Positions 16,243 to 23,575 of a stretch of 33,357 nt of DNA are shown here, piece by piece. Source of the stretch: Haloplanus sp. (GTDB lineage: Archaea; Halobacteriota; Halobacteria; Halobacteriales; Haloferacaceae); the NCBI RefSeq assembly GCF_028275055.1, contig NZ_JAQCNJ010000102.1:1-33357 (forward strand), read 5' to 3'. Each line of letters starts with the position of its first letter. Positions within the stretch are counted from its first letter, which is position 1. A program made the position numbers and the translations under genes. The notes under the pieces are model-generated. The model saw only the letters and a program-made list of their open reading frames with translations, made no database searches and was not told where the DNA came from.

Positions 16243-16698
16243 GTGGCCATCACCGACAAGATCTACCTGAAAAACCATCGTCAGATCGTCTCGCAGTTGG
16301 ACACGTCCATCCCGAAGGGTGCGTTCAAGGGTGCGACGATGGAGGTACTCTACAACGGCGACGGCCTCGCCAAACTCGACAACGCGACCCGGGACCGGCT
16401 ACTGGATTTTGCCGGCGACTTTCTCGACTGTGCGGACCCCGACGACCTCTACACCGGGTATCCCGAACGTCAGTTCATCCGGTATCTGCTCGACCTCCGG
16501 GCACAGGGGATGGGTCCCGACGCCATCGTCGACGTGATGACCGACGAGTACATGTTGTACGCCTACCCGGGCGACGTGCTCTCCTTTTTGGATCGGGCGG
16601 TGCGGCGGCTAGAGGCGGTCGAATCCTTAGCCGCCGTCGAGGGAGACAACGAGATGGAACGGCGCGCCGCCGAGGCACGCCGGACGCTGTCAGCCTAG
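16243..16698 (+). CDS. Conserved-looking haloarchaeal protein, function unknown
   Basis: A 151-residue acidic protein that I do not recognise by family name. From GTG 16243 it reads VAITDKIYLKNHRQIVSQLDTSIPKGAFKGATMEVLYNGDGLAKLDN. It is mainly helical in appearance, with a DFLDCADPDDLYTGYPERQFIRYLLDLRAQGMGPDAIVDVMTDEYMLYAYPGDVLSFLDRAVRRLEAVESL segment that looks structured and well constrained. No signal, membrane helix or zinc site is visible, so it is probably cytosolic. The frame continues upstream to 16180, but that part lacks the same character. It is convergent with the RHH/coiled-coil gene; the two overlap by nine bases (16690-16698). Confidence 0.75.
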   Translation: MAITDKIYLKNHRQIVSQLDTSIPKGAFKGATMEVLYNGDGLAKLDNATRDRLLDFAGDFLDCADPDDLYTGYPERQFIRYLLDLRAQGMGPDAIVDVMTDEYMLYAYPGDVLSFLDRAVRRLEAVESLAAVEGDNEMERRAAEARRTLSA

Positions 16699-17097
16699 TC
16701 TGAAAGACGGTTCGTCCGACTCGCCGCCGTCGAGGTCCTCGAGTTGGATGACGTCCTCGCCGCCTTCTTCCAACTGTTCCCGTAGGTGGTTGACGTACCC
16801 CTTGTGTTCGTCGAGTTGTTCGCGCAGGTGCTCGGCTTCGAGTTCGAGACGTTCGTGTTCTCGGACAAAGCTCTTTGGCACCTCCACCTTCGGCGGAAAA
16901 CTGGCGTCGTCGCCCGATTCATCGTCGAGTTCGTGTTCGGGGACGACCTGGACCTGTCCGTCGTGGGCAACGAGCATATCGACGTAGTCGCGAAACACCG
17001 CCGAGAGAGACAGATCACGCTCTTCGGCGATTTCCCGGAGTGTCTCGAACGCGTCCTCGTTGACACGAAACGAGATGGTTTTGTTTTTGTTGCCCAT
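16690..17097 (-). CDS. Ribbon-helix-helix protein with C-terminal coiled coil
   Basis: A 135-residue protein. Residues about 5-45 (NKTISFRVNEDAFETLREIAEERDLSLSAVFRDYVDMLV) have the CopG/Arc-like ribbon-helix-helix pattern: a short beta strand then two helices, suggesting a dimeric DNA-binding domain. An acidic linker follows, then a heptad-rich stretch (FVREHERLELEAEHLREQLDEHKGYVNHLREQLEE, about 75-110) predicted to form a coiled coil. The ATG at 17097 is favoured over the GTG at 17103; a GTTAAGT-like element lies about 30-36 nt upstream. It is downstream of, and on the same strand as, rpa3-rpap3, with about 100 bp between. Likely a DNA-binding regulator or structural DNA protein; its targets are unknown. 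Confidence 0.82.
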   Translation of the reverse strand: MGNKNKTISFRVNEDAFETLREIAEERDLSLSAVFRDYVDMLVAHDGQVQVVPEHELDDESGDDASFPPKVEVPKSFVREHERLELEAEHLREQLDEHKGYVNHLREQLEEGGEDVIQLEDLDGGESDEPSFRLG

Positions 17098-17196
17098 TGT
17101 CACGACTCTGTCGTTGTCCGACTCACTTAACGGTTTGTCAGACGCTGTGGCGGAGCGGGCGTGCGGGACGACCGACGCGTCGGTCGAACCGGGTTG

Positions 17197-17802
17197 TCAG
17201 GGTTCGGCCGGCGGGATGTCGCCACCGAGTTCGTCCGTCTCGTCGAGACCTTCGAGGGCGGCGAGTGCCGTCTCGCGGTAGTCCGCGACCGGGAGGTCGT
17301 ACTCGTCACGGGCCATCCGGGCGTACTCGTTGCCCTCGTCGTCGACCGCGGCGACGCGTTCGAGCGTCCGGGTCGCCGCCTCGACGACCCAGCGATCCCG
17401 CGTCGTGGCGTCGACTGCCGTGATCGATTCGGGGCGGACCGAGACGTTGATTCCCCCGTCGTCGGTCTCGTAAGTCCGGGGTTTGCCCACGACGGAGACG
17501 TACGCCGGCGGTTCGAGGTCCCGCAACGTCGACGCCGCGTCGGGCTGGTACTGCCCGGCGTAGACGAAAAAGGTCCCCGTGGGGTCGACGATGCGACCCC
17601 GCCAGTACTCGTCGTCCTCGCCGACATCCTCTTTCTCGGTCAGCGTTCCGACGAGAAACACGCGGTTCGCCCGCTCGCCCGTCGGGAGAAGAAGGTAGAC
17701 GGGGGCGCGTTCGTCGTCGGATTCTTTGAACGTGTGACTCGCGTCGTTGAACTCGCGGGCGAAGACGCGTCGTGCGACCTCGCGGGTGGGTGCCTGGCTC
17801 AT
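17197..17802 (-). CDS. rpap3: RPA-associated protein (RPAP3-type)
   Basis: A 201-residue OB-fold protein that partners single-stranded-DNA-binding RPA in haloarchaea (COG3390 type). REVARRVFAREFNDASHTFKESDDERAPVYLLLPTGERANRVFLVGTLTEKEDVG, GRIVDPTGTFFVYAGQYQPDAASTLRDLEPPAYVSVVGKPRTYETDDGG and INVSVRPESITAVDATTRDRWVVEAATRTLERV follow the OB-fold beta pattern, with a helical acidic tail. It starts two bases after the rpa3 stop (TAA-C-ATG), so the two should be co-transcribed. In Haloferax volcanii rpa3 and rpap3 form such an operon and their products interact; I assign the 3-type because of the partner's size. The frame extends upstream to 17841 inside rpa3, which is rejected. Confidence 0.88.
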   Translation of the reverse strand: MSQAPTREVARRVFAREFNDASHTFKESDDERAPVYLLLPTGERANRVFLVGTLTEKEDVGEDDEYWRGRIVDPTGTFFVYAGQYQPDAASTLRDLEPPAYVSVVGKPRTYETDDGGINVSVRPESITAVDATTRDRWVVEAATRTLERVAAVDDEGNEYARMARDEYDLPVADYRETALAALEGLDETDELGGDIPPAEP

Positions 17803-17803
17803 G

Positions 17804-18733
17804 TTAGATCGACCTCGCTTCGATAAGGGCCGCCTCGGCATCGACCGAATCGCTCAGCCGCTCGAACTCGTCGACCAGCACGTACCGGCCGAACTGTGGA
17901 CCGCTCACCCGGTAGTACCGGCCGAGAACACCCCCTCGCATCTCGTCGATAACGACGGTGGTGTCGAGTGCGTCCATCGCCATCTGCTTGGCCGCCTCGA
18001 TGGTCGTCCCGGTGAGTGCCTCGGTGCTCTCGCGGTCGAAGATCACCTCGTGGACCGCCTCGCCGTCGTCGAGAACGCCTTTGATCCGGAGGTCGAACTC
18101 ACCTTCGACATCGCCGTGTTCCGAGCACCGACCGTTCTGGAGAACGCGCGTACAGTCCGCCTCGGGACAACGCTTGATCAGTCCGCTCCCGCTCTGGATG
18201 TCGACCAGTGCGCCCTCGACGGTTTCGGCGTCGTCGCCGACCTCAACGGTTTCGTCGACCTCGGTGATGGTCGTCGTCCGGTTGAGCTTCACCGAAAAGT
18301 TACCCTGATACTCGTCGGTGACGAGGTTCTCCAGTCGGTAAACCGCGTTCTCCTCCAGTGCCGGGAGGTCCGATGTCTCGAAGGCGACGAATTTGGTGGT
18401 TCCGCTCTCGTCGCCCAACAGGCCGACCTGTGCAACGGAGTCGCTCCGGGTCTCCCAGAGTTCGACGACCTTCGCGGTCACGTCGAGCCACTGCTCGTCC
18501 TGTTCGATTTCGGCGAGGCGGACGGACGCGTTGTCGCCGCCGCCGAGCGCGTCACGTTCGAGCCCAGCCTCGTCGAGGTAGCTGTTCACGACGCTACGAC
18601 GGGCCTCGTCCACCGGAACCTGGTACTCGTTGACGAGGTTGTCGAGTCGCTCCTCGACGTCGTCGGCCGCGAGGTCGAGGTGGTCCGAAAACTGCGCTAC
18701 GATGTCCTCCGCGTGGGTCTGCAAATCTGTCAT
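17804..18733 (-). CDS. rpa3: Single-stranded DNA-binding replication factor A (RPA3-type)
   Basis: Archaeal RPA-like ssDNA-binding protein (309 aa). An N-terminal helical region (1-65) precedes an OB fold (about 70-160; DVTAKVVELWETRSDSVAQVGLLGDESGTTKFVAFETSDLP is the typical opening), then a second domain with a zinc site CPEADC...CSEH (C189, C194, C203, H206) and a C-terminal ISGS-like nucleic-acid fold ending YVLVDEFERL. The single OB plus zinc domain and the length fit haloarchaeal RPA3. It protects ssDNA in replication and repair. The ATG at 18733 is chosen; the frame is open far upstream (to 20095), but that is antisense shadow. A strong TTTTTATATC box about 60 nt upstream implies a leader of about 35 nt. 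Confidence 0.92.
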   Translation of the reverse strand: MTDLQTHAEDIVAQFSDHLDLAADDVEERLDNLVNEYQVPVDEARRSVVNSYLDEAGLERDALGGGDNASVRLAEIEQDEQWLDVTAKVVELWETRSDSVAQVGLLGDESGTTKFVAFETSDLPALEENAVYRLENLVTDEYQGNFSVKLNRTTTITEVDETVEVGDDAETVEGALVDIQSGSGLIKRCPEADCTRVLQNGRCSEHGDVEGEFDLRIKGVLDDGEAVHEVIFDRESTEALTGTTIEAAKQMAMDALDTTVVIDEMRGGVLGRYYRVSGPQFGRYVLVDEFERLSDSVDAEAALIEARSI

Positions 18734-18791
18734 GGTCTCAATCGCCTCCGTGTTGTTCTCGTGGGGAGGCACACGATCGTTGGTGCGCCGT

Positions 18792-18801
18792 GATATAAAA
18801 A
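18792..18801 (-). promoter_or_regulatory. TATA-like box for the rpa3-rpap3 operon
   Basis: On the minus strand this reads TTTTTATATC, among the best TATA matches here. It lies about 63 nt before the rpa3 ATG, so the mRNA probably carries a leader of about 35 nt, unlike most genes in the window. Confidence 0.55.
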
Positions 18802-18898
18802 GTTCGCCGACCGGGGCGAAACTGTAACCGCAGGACCCGACCACGGCGGGATCGAGTGCTGGCGACGGACCTTTGATGCTCGCGGCCTGAACCGAGGT

Positions 18899-19171
18899 AT
18901 GGACGACCGGCTGAAACGGTTCGTGCGGACCACATTCCGCTCGGCCGGCCGCCGTTACGGCGAGGCCCGCCGGGCCTACCGAGCGGGACGCATCGCGAGT
19001 GACCTGCCGACGGACGAGTCGGGACGGGTCCGTATCGTCTGTCGGCGCGAGGCCGACCGCCGGGCCGTCGCCCTCGACGAGGAGGGGCGGCCCGACTGCT
19101 TCGACGCCGGCCACCCTGACTGCGAGGGCTGTCTGGAAGACATCCGCGAGGGTGTCGTCGAGACGTGGTGA
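18899..19171 (+). CDS. Small haloarchaeal protein, DUF7091-like
   Basis: A 90-residue protein beginning MDDRLKRFVRTTFRSAGRRYGEARRAYRAGR, a basic helical head, followed by DESGRVRIVCRREADRRAVALDEEGRPDCFDAGHPDCEGCLEDIREGVVETW. Four Cys are present, with a cluster CFDAGHPDCEGC near the C-terminus that could bind metal. I associate it with the haloarchaeal family DUF7091, from memory. It is divergent from rpa3 and about 40 bp upstream of the guanylyltransferase gene on the same strand. Function unknown. Confidence 0.72.
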   Translation: MDDRLKRFVRTTFRSAGRRYGEARRAYRAGRIASDLPTDESGRVRIVCRREADRRAVALDEEGRPDCFDAGHPDCEGCLEDIREGVVETW

Positions 19172-19213
19172 ACGACCGGTGGCTTTTCTCCTGCTCCGGA
19201 GACAGTGATCGAT

Positions 19214-20224
19214 ATGGATCGACCGCTGATCGCGGTGGTGCTCGCCGGCGGGACCGGATCGCGGCTCTACCCTGCGAGTCGAAGCGACCGGCCCAAGCAA
19301 CTGCTGGCGCTGGGTGACGGAGCCGACTCCTTGCTGGAACGTACCGTCGCCCGCGTCGGCTTCGCCGACGAGGTGGTGGTCTCGACGCGTCCGGACATCG
19401 CCGGCGCCGTGCGCGAGGCCGTCCCGGAGACCACCGTCACCGTCGAACCGGCCGGGCGCGACACCGGTCCGGCACTCGTGTACGCCACCCATCGCGTCCG
19501 GGAGCGCTTCGACGACCCGGTGGTGCTTGCGGTGCCGAGCGACCACCACGTCGCCGGCGACTTCGAGACGACGGCGCGACGGGGGGGACGGGTGGCCGCC
19601 GAGACGGGGTCGCTCGTCACGTTCGGGGTCGAGCCAACGCGACCGGAGACGGGGTACGGCTACGTCGAACCGGGCGCCGACCGGGGCGACCACGCCGACG
19701 TGGCTGCCTTCCACGAGAAACCGGACGCCGACACCGCCCGTCGGTACGTCGAGGCGGGCTACTACTGGAACGGCGGAATCTTCGCGTGGACGCCCGAGGC
19801 GTTTCTGTCGGCGGCGCGGTCGACGCCGCTCGCTCCCTTGGTCGAGGCGTTGGAGCGTGACGATGCCGCGGCGGGGTTCGAGGCCGTCGACCCGGTCAGC
19901 GTCGATCACGCGGTGTTCGAACGCGCCGACGACGTCGTCGTCGTCCCGCTCGCAGTCGAATGGGACGACCTCGGGTCGTGGGACGCCCTGAGGCGGCTTC
20001 TCCCGGCCGACGACGACGGCACGGTCGTCGGCGGCGACGCGGAGGCCGTGACCGTCGACGCCACGAACAACCTCGTCGCCGGCGACGACGTCCACGTCTC
20101 ACTGGTCGGCGTCGAGGGACTGACGGTTGTGGCGTACGGCGACCGGGTGCTCGTGGTGCCGACCGAGAAGGCACAGCGCGTCCGCGATGTGGTCGCCGAC
20201 CTGGAACGACGCGGGGAGTTTTAG
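19214..20224 (+). CDS. manC: Mannose-1-phosphate guanylyltransferase
   Basis: Nucleotidyltransferase (336 aa from this start) that makes GDP-mannose from GTP and mannose-1-phosphate, feeding glycan and protein glycosylation. The N-terminal signature VVLAGGTGSRLYPASRSDRPKQLL is the nucleotide-binding loop. EPAGRDTGPAL, VPSDHHVAG, FGVEPTRPETGYGYVEPG, FHEKPDADTARRYVEAGYYWNGGIFAW and VEWDDLGSWDALRRLL are all ManC/GMP-type. The C-terminal roughly 70 residues form the left-handed beta region; the bacterial phosphomannose isomerase domain is absent, so it is monofunctional. A GTG at 19205 is also in frame; the ATG at 19214 is preferred because a GCTTTT element lies about 30 nt upstream. The stop overlaps that of the convergent Tfx gene at TTAG 20221-20224. 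Confidence 0.93.
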   Translation: MDRPLIAVVLAGGTGSRLYPASRSDRPKQLLALGDGADSLLERTVARVGFADEVVVSTRPDIAGAVREAVPETTVTVEPAGRDTGPALVYATHRVRERFDDPVVLAVPSDHHVAGDFETTARRGGRVAAETGSLVTFGVEPTRPETGYGYVEPGADRGDHADVAAFHEKPDADTARRYVEAGYYWNGGIFAWTPEAFLSAARSTPLAPLVEALERDDAAAGFEAVDPVSVDHAVFERADDVVVVPLAVEWDDLGSWDALRRLLPADDDGTVVGGDAEAVTVDATNNLVAGDDVHVSLVGVEGLTVVAYGDRVLVVPTEKAQRVRDVVADLERRGEF

Positions 20225-20688
20225 TTGGTCGACCGCCGGACGCGGACGGTACCGTCGGTCGTGACACCGACGAGCAGCGGAGCCTGAATCTCGCGGCCTT
20301 TAACAGCGTCGCCGGCCTCGTCGCTGACCAGTTTCATCAGGTCCGGGGCCGTGTGGTTCACCTTGACGCCCGCACCGTCGCAGGCGTCGTAGACGAGTTT
20401 GGGCACATCATAAAGGTCGGTGTCCTCGTCGACCTCGACACGAACCGGCGCCGTCAACGCCTCGGCAAAGGCCAGTGTCTCGCGGGCTTTCGCCACGTTG
20501 TCTCGCGCGCTCGACTCGATGCTCGAAACGTTTGCGCGTGAGGTGCCGAGTCGATCGGCGATCGTGGACTGTCGAACGTCCCGCTCGCGGAGTGCGAGCA
20601 CCTCGGCCTGCCGACGGGTCAGGACGCTCTTTTCCGGGTCGAAGCCGGCGCGTTCGAGCAGTGCGTTCGCGTCCGGGTTGTCGTCCAT
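20221..20688 (-). CDS. Tfx family DNA-binding regulator
   Basis: Transcription regulator of 155 aa. The N-terminal half (residues about 17-75) is a helix-turn-helix: KSVLTRRQAEVLALRERDVRQSTIADRLGTSRANVSSIESSARDNVAKARETL matches the Tfx/sigma-70 region 4-like pattern. The C-terminal half (VRVEVDEDTDLYDVPKLVYDACDGAGVKVNHTAPDLMKLVSDEAGDAVKGREIQAPLLVGVTTDGTVRVRR) is the domain typical of the archaeal Tfx family, first described next to a methanogen formylmethanofuran dehydrogenase (molybdenum) operon. Here it is convergent with manC, with a 4-nt overlap; its target is not evident. A molybdate link to the distant TupA-like gene would be speculation. Confidence 0.9.
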   Translation of the reverse strand: MDDNPDANALLERAGFDPEKSVLTRRQAEVLALRERDVRQSTIADRLGTSRANVSSIESSARDNVAKARETLAFAEALTAPVRVEVDEDTDLYDVPKLVYDACDGAGVKVNHTAPDLMKLVSDEAGDAVKGREIQAPLLVGVTTDGTVRVRRSTN

Positions 20689-20764
20689 ACTCCACCGTAG
20701 ATTCTCGGCCCCTAAAAGCTACACCTCGGACTGTCCACCGCCGACGCCGTGCCGGCGTCGTCGC

Positions 20765-21226
20765 TCAACCGCCCCAGAAGTTGTCCCGACTGCCCAGCTG
20801 TTCCGGCCGTCCGGAATCGTCGGCGCTGGCGTCGGCATCGGCGTTGTCGTCGTCGGGTTCGACGCCACCCTCGGTGTCGTCGCCGTCCTCCTCGTCTTGG
20901 AGTCGTTCGACCTCCGCGGCCGTCGCGTGATTCGACTTCACCCGGTCGACACGGACACGGGCACGGGCCGGCGGGAGCGTTCCGTCGACGAGAACGATAA
21001 ACCCGTCCTCGGTGCGGCCGACGCCCGCGCCGCTCTCGTGGATGTCGGTCACCTCGACGACGAGTTCTTCCCCGGGTTTCACCGGCTGTTGTTTCAGGTC
21101 GGAGATGGGCATGTCGTAGTGGTTACACCACTCCGCACCCCCGCGGTCGCCGTAGTGCTGACACCCCATCCCCTGAATCCGCTCGGAGAAGCTGGGGCAG
21201 TCGTCGGCGAGTGGACAGTTCGCCAT
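20765..21226 (-). CDS. TRAM domain RNA-binding protein with N-terminal Cys motif
   Basis: A 153-residue protein. The N-terminal 35 residues carry four Cys (C4, C10, C22, C34) that could hold a zinc ion. Residues about 47-105 form a TRAM beta-barrel: PVKPGEELVVEVTDIHESGAGVGRTEDGFIVLVDGTLPPARARVRVDRVKSNHATAAEV. The last roughly 45 residues are an acidic, disordered-looking tail (EEDGDDTEGGVEPDDDNADADAS). TRAM domains bind RNA, and stand-alone archaeal TRAM proteins are thought to act as RNA chaperones; the Cys motif plus acidic tail is a haloarchaeal arrangement. It is divergent from L40e, which suits an RNA or ribosome-related job. Confidence 0.9.
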   Translation of the reverse strand: MANCPLADDCPSFSERIQGMGCQHYGDRGGAEWCNHYDMPISDLKQQPVKPGEELVVEVTDIHESGAGVGRTEDGFIVLVDGTLPPARARVRVDRVKSNHATAAEVERLQDEEDGDDTEGGVEPDDDNADADASADDSGRPEQLGSRDNFWGG

Positions 21227-21325
21227 GGACGAACTACTCCGCCAGTCGTCTAAACGCTTGTGTTGTGGCGACCCTCTGTCGGGGACACTCGCAAGCGTTA
21301 TGACCGTCGCTCAAGAATCGGGTGC

Positions 21326-21475
21326 ATGGCCAAGTTCGAGGCGGCAGAACGGCGGATGCTCGACAAGCAGATCTGTATGCGGTGTAACGCACGCAACGCG
21401 GCACGGGCAGAGAGCTGTCGGAAGTGTGGGTACAAGAAACTCCGACCCAAGGCCAAAGAACGACGCAGCGCCTAG
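21326..21475 (+). CDS. rpl40e: Ribosomal protein L40e
   Basis: A 49-residue protein, [24 protein letters not shown]...[19 protein letters not shown], with a zinc ribbon CxxC-x10-CxxC (C17, C20, C31, C34) and a basic tail. This is the archaeal large-subunit protein L40e, which in eukaryotes is made as a ubiquitin fusion. The frame is open to 21260, but only the ATG at 21326 begins the conserved chain. Its TAG stop is part of CTAG 21472-21475, shared with the convergent MBL hydrolase stop. Confidence 0.95.
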   Translation: MAKFEAAERRMLDKQICMRCNARNAARAESCRKCGYKKLRPKAKERRSA

Positions 21476-22083
21476 TATTTCGGTTCTCGACGCTCGGCCC
21501 GCGAGAGCGCCCGCTCGATCACCGCCCGCACACTCTCCTCGTCGGCATGGAACGAGTCACCGTGGCCGGCATACATCGATTCGACCGTCTCCGGAAGCCG
21601 CTCCAGTACCGTCTCTAGGCTCTCGATCAACCGCTCGCGTGACTGGCCGGCCATGTCCGTCCGACCGAAGCTCCCGTCGTCGAACGCGCCGTCGTTGTAG
21701 ACGACCACGTCGCCGCTGAACAACGCCCGGTCGCCGACGAGCGAGACGTGGTCGGCGGCGTGGCCGGGCGTGTGGACGGCCTCGAACTCCTCGCCGTCGA
21801 GTGTGATCGTCTCCCCGTCGGTGAGGCCGTGGTCCCGCCGCGGATGATCGGTGTACGCGTACACCTCGGGGTCGAACGCGTCGGCGATGGCGTCGAGTTC
21901 GCCGATGTGGTCGGCGTGTTGGTGGGTGAGTACCACCGTCTCTAGGTCGTCGACGTGGTCTTTGATGACATCGACCACGCCCGGCATCGTGCCGGCGTCG
22001 ACGAGCGCCGGGTGGTCGCCCGTGAGCAGGTAGGCGTTGCACGTGAACTCCTCGGCGTCCGCTGTGACATTGACGACGGCCAT
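21472..22083 (-). CDS. MBL-fold metallo-hydrolase (glyoxalase II-like)
   Basis: Cytosolic metallo-beta-lactamase fold hydrolase (203 aa). The metal-binding motifs are complete: THQHADH (HxHxDH, 54-59), H108 in TPGHAADH, D125 in LFSGDVVV, and H174 in YAGHGDSF. The N-terminal [20 protein letters not shown] strand is typical of glyoxalase II-like members. A GTG at 22089 is in frame; the ATG at 22083 is preferred because a GTTTTTAC box lies 27 nt upstream. It is convergent with L40e. Possible substrates include hydroxyacyl-thioesters, persulfides or lactones; the sequence alone does not separate them. Confidence 0.9.
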   Translation of the reverse strand: MAVVNVTADAEEFTCNAYLLTGDHPALVDAGTMPGVVDVIKDHVDDLETVVLTHQHADHIGELDAIADAFDPEVYAYTDHPRRDHGLTDGETITLDGEEFEAVHTPGHAADHVSLVGDRALFSGDVVVYNDGAFDDGSFGRTDMAGQSRERLIESLETVLERLPETVESMYAGHGDSFHADEESVRAVIERALSRAERREPKY

Positions 22084-22106
22084 ACCCACACGAGAACGTG
22101 GCGTCG

Positions 22107-22114
22107 GTAAAAAC
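22107..22114 (-). promoter_or_regulatory. TATA-like box for MBL hydrolase
   Basis: On the minus strand GTTTTTAC is centred 27 nt before the ATG at 22083. About 25 bp away lies the TATA-like box of the divergent DUF5786 gene, so two core promoters sit back to back. Confidence 0.5.
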
Positions 22115-22134
22115 CGGGCGGTCGGCCCGCAACA

Positions 22135-22143
22135 TAGTTTTTT
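22135..22143 (+). promoter_or_regulatory. TATA-like box for the DUF5786-DUF99 pair
   Basis: TAGTTTTTT is centred about 32 nt before the ATG at 22171. It likely drives both the small DUF5786 gene and the overlapping DUF99 gene. Confidence 0.45.
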
Positions 22144-22170
22144 GACCGTGCGTCTATTGATGTCACATGT

Positions 22171-22347
22171 ATGGGCTTCGGGAGCTACGATGAATCTGAA
22201 CAGGAGAACCAGGAGCTAAACGCTGACCTCAACGACAACGAGGGGGTCGAGACGTCCGAAGCCGACCACAGCGGGTCGGTTGAGTTCGAAATCGGCGCGT
22301 CGAACGACGAACTGCTGGACCGCCTCGAAGAGATCAAAGGCGAGTGA
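22171..22347 (+). CDS. Small acidic DUF5786 family protein
   Basis: A 58-residue, highly acidic protein beginning MGFGSYDESEQENQELN and ending NDELLDRLEEIKGE. The N-terminal GFGSYDESEQ and the C-terminal EFEIGASNDELLDRLEEIK match a small haloarchaeal family I know as DUF5786; recognised from memory. There is no Cys, signal or membrane helix, and much of the middle looks disordered. The stop TGA overlaps the GTG start of the DUF99 gene (GTGA at 22344-22347), so the two are probably translationally coupled. Function unknown. Confidence 0.85.
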   Translation: MGFGSYDESEQENQELNADLNDNEGVETSEADHSGSVEFEIGASNDELLDRLEEIKGE

Positions 22348-22913
22348 AGTCAGGGGCGCGCGCACTCGGCATCGCCGAGTCGTTCGCCACCGATGACGAG
22401 CGGAGCGTTTTTTGTGGAGCGGTCGTCCGAGCGGACCGCGTCGTCGACGGCGTCGGGTTCGGATCGTGTGCCGTCGGTGGAACCGACGCCACCGACGCCG
22501 CCACGACGCTGTATCAGGAGTTGGGGCGTGACGACGCCCGTTGGATCCTTCTCTCCGGTATCGCTCCCGCGTGGTTCAATCTCGTCGACCTGCGGGCACT
22601 CTCGGCTGCGACGGACCGCCCCGTGCTCTCGGTGTCCTTCGAGTCGAGTCCGGGACTCGAACCCGCGCTCCGAGAGGCGTTTACCGGTGCCGCACTGGAC
22701 CGTCGGCTGTCGACCTACCGGTCCCAGCCACCGCGTCGCCGACTCGAGGTGAACGGCGAGACGGTGTACGTCCGGGCCGTGGGCGTCAACGACGACCGGG
22801 CCACGGAACTCGTGCGGGCGTTCACCCCGGAGGGAGGGCGACCCGAACCGCTCCGGGTGGCGCGACTCGGGGCGCGGGCCGCCCGGCGCTTCCGGCGCGA
22901 CGGGGAGGCTTAA
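22344..22913 (+). CDS. DUF99 family protein
   Basis: A 189-residue protein of the archaeal DUF99 (UPF0215) family, whose fold relates to endonuclease V; no function is established. Visible family features are KSGARALGIAESF at the start, FCGAVVRADRVVDGVGFGSCAVGGTDATDA, the WILLSGIAPAWFNLVDLRALSAATDRPVLSVSFE core, and the C-terminal VNDDRATELVRAF...EPLRVARLGARA. It starts with a GTG that overlaps the DUF5786 stop by four bases and is followed after 24 bp by the uracil-DNA glycosylase gene, so a three-gene transcript is possible. A role in nucleic-acid processing is tempting from fold and neighbour but unproven. Confidence 0.88.
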   Translation: MKSGARALGIAESFATDDERSVFCGAVVRADRVVDGVGFGSCAVGGTDATDAATTLYQELGRDDARWILLSGIAPAWFNLVDLRALSAATDRPVLSVSFESSPGLEPALREAFTGAALDRRLSTYRSQPPRRRLEVNGETVYVRAVGVNDDRATELVRAFTPEGGRPEPLRVARLGARAARRFRRDGEA

Positions 22914-22937
22914 GCCGACGGCTCCCGGGATATCGGT

Positions 22938-23534
22938 ATGGTCGACACCGACACCGACGGAGCGGACGTGTGTGCCTGCGAGCAGTGCCCGGCGCTCGTC
23001 GAGTCCCGGAGTCGAATCGTCAACGGCGTCGGCCCGGAGGATGCCGCCCTCCTGTTTGTCGGGGAGGCACCGGGCGCGACGGAGGACGAGCGGGGCGAAC
23101 CCTTTGTCGGTCGGTCGGGGACGGTGCTTGACGACGCCCTCCGGGACGCCGGACTCGACCGATCCGACGTGCGCATCACCAACTGTGTCCGGTGCCGGCC
23201 GCCGGAGAACCGCGACCCACGGGCCGCGGAACTCGACAACTGCGCGTCGTTTCTGGACCGCGAAATCGGCCGCGTCGATCCGGACCTCGTCGTGACGCTG
23301 GGAAAGGTACCGGGCGAGCGGCTGTTGGACCGCGAGGTTGCGGTCACCCGCGAGGCGGGATCGGTCGTCGACGCGCGGATCGACGGCCAAGGGCGGCGGG
23401 TGCTCGTCTGTCTCCACCCGGCCGCGACCCTCTACGACGGGAGTCAGCGCGACGCGTTCGAGGAGGCTATCGCGACGGCGGCGGATCTGGTGGGTGTGGC
23501 AGGGGGCGGCCAGTCCCGTCTCGAGGAGTACTGA
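22938..23534 (+). CDS. Uracil-DNA glycosylase, family 4 type (Fe-S)
   Basis: DNA repair enzyme (198 aa) that removes uracil from DNA. VGEAPGATEDERGEPFVGRSG (41-61) is the uracil and phosphate-binding motif of family 4; TNCVRCRPPENRDP (81-94) follows; the second catalytic motif HPAATLYD is at 160-167. Four Cys placed as Fe-S ligands are C14 and C17 (CEQC), C86 and C102. The ATG at 22938 is 24 bp after DUF99. Its short C-terminal tail (QSRLEEY) differs from longer relatives. Uracil repair suits a GC-rich genome subject to cytosine deamination; that link is inference. Confidence 0.93.
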   Translation: MVDTDTDGADVCACEQCPALVESRSRIVNGVGPEDAALLFVGEAPGATEDERGEPFVGRSGTVLDDALRDAGLDRSDVRITNCVRCRPPENRDPRAAELDNCASFLDREIGRVDPDLVVTLGKVPGERLLDREVAVTREAGSVVDARIDGQGRRVLVCLHPAATLYDGSQRDAFEEAIATAADLVGVAGGGQSRLEEY

Positions 23535-23575
23535 GCGAACGGAAACCACTTTACACCCGCCGACGAATGGCGGAT

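Noticed and set aside
18734-20095. Upstream extension of the rpa3 frame opposite manC and the DUF7091-like gene
   Set aside because: It is antisense to manC, lacks any domain and would put more than 450 residues before a normal-length RPA3.
22350-23549. 399-codon minus-strand open frame opposite DUF99 and the glycosylase
   Set aside because: Both plus-strand genes have strong family motifs and promoter or coupling signals; the antisense translation has none.
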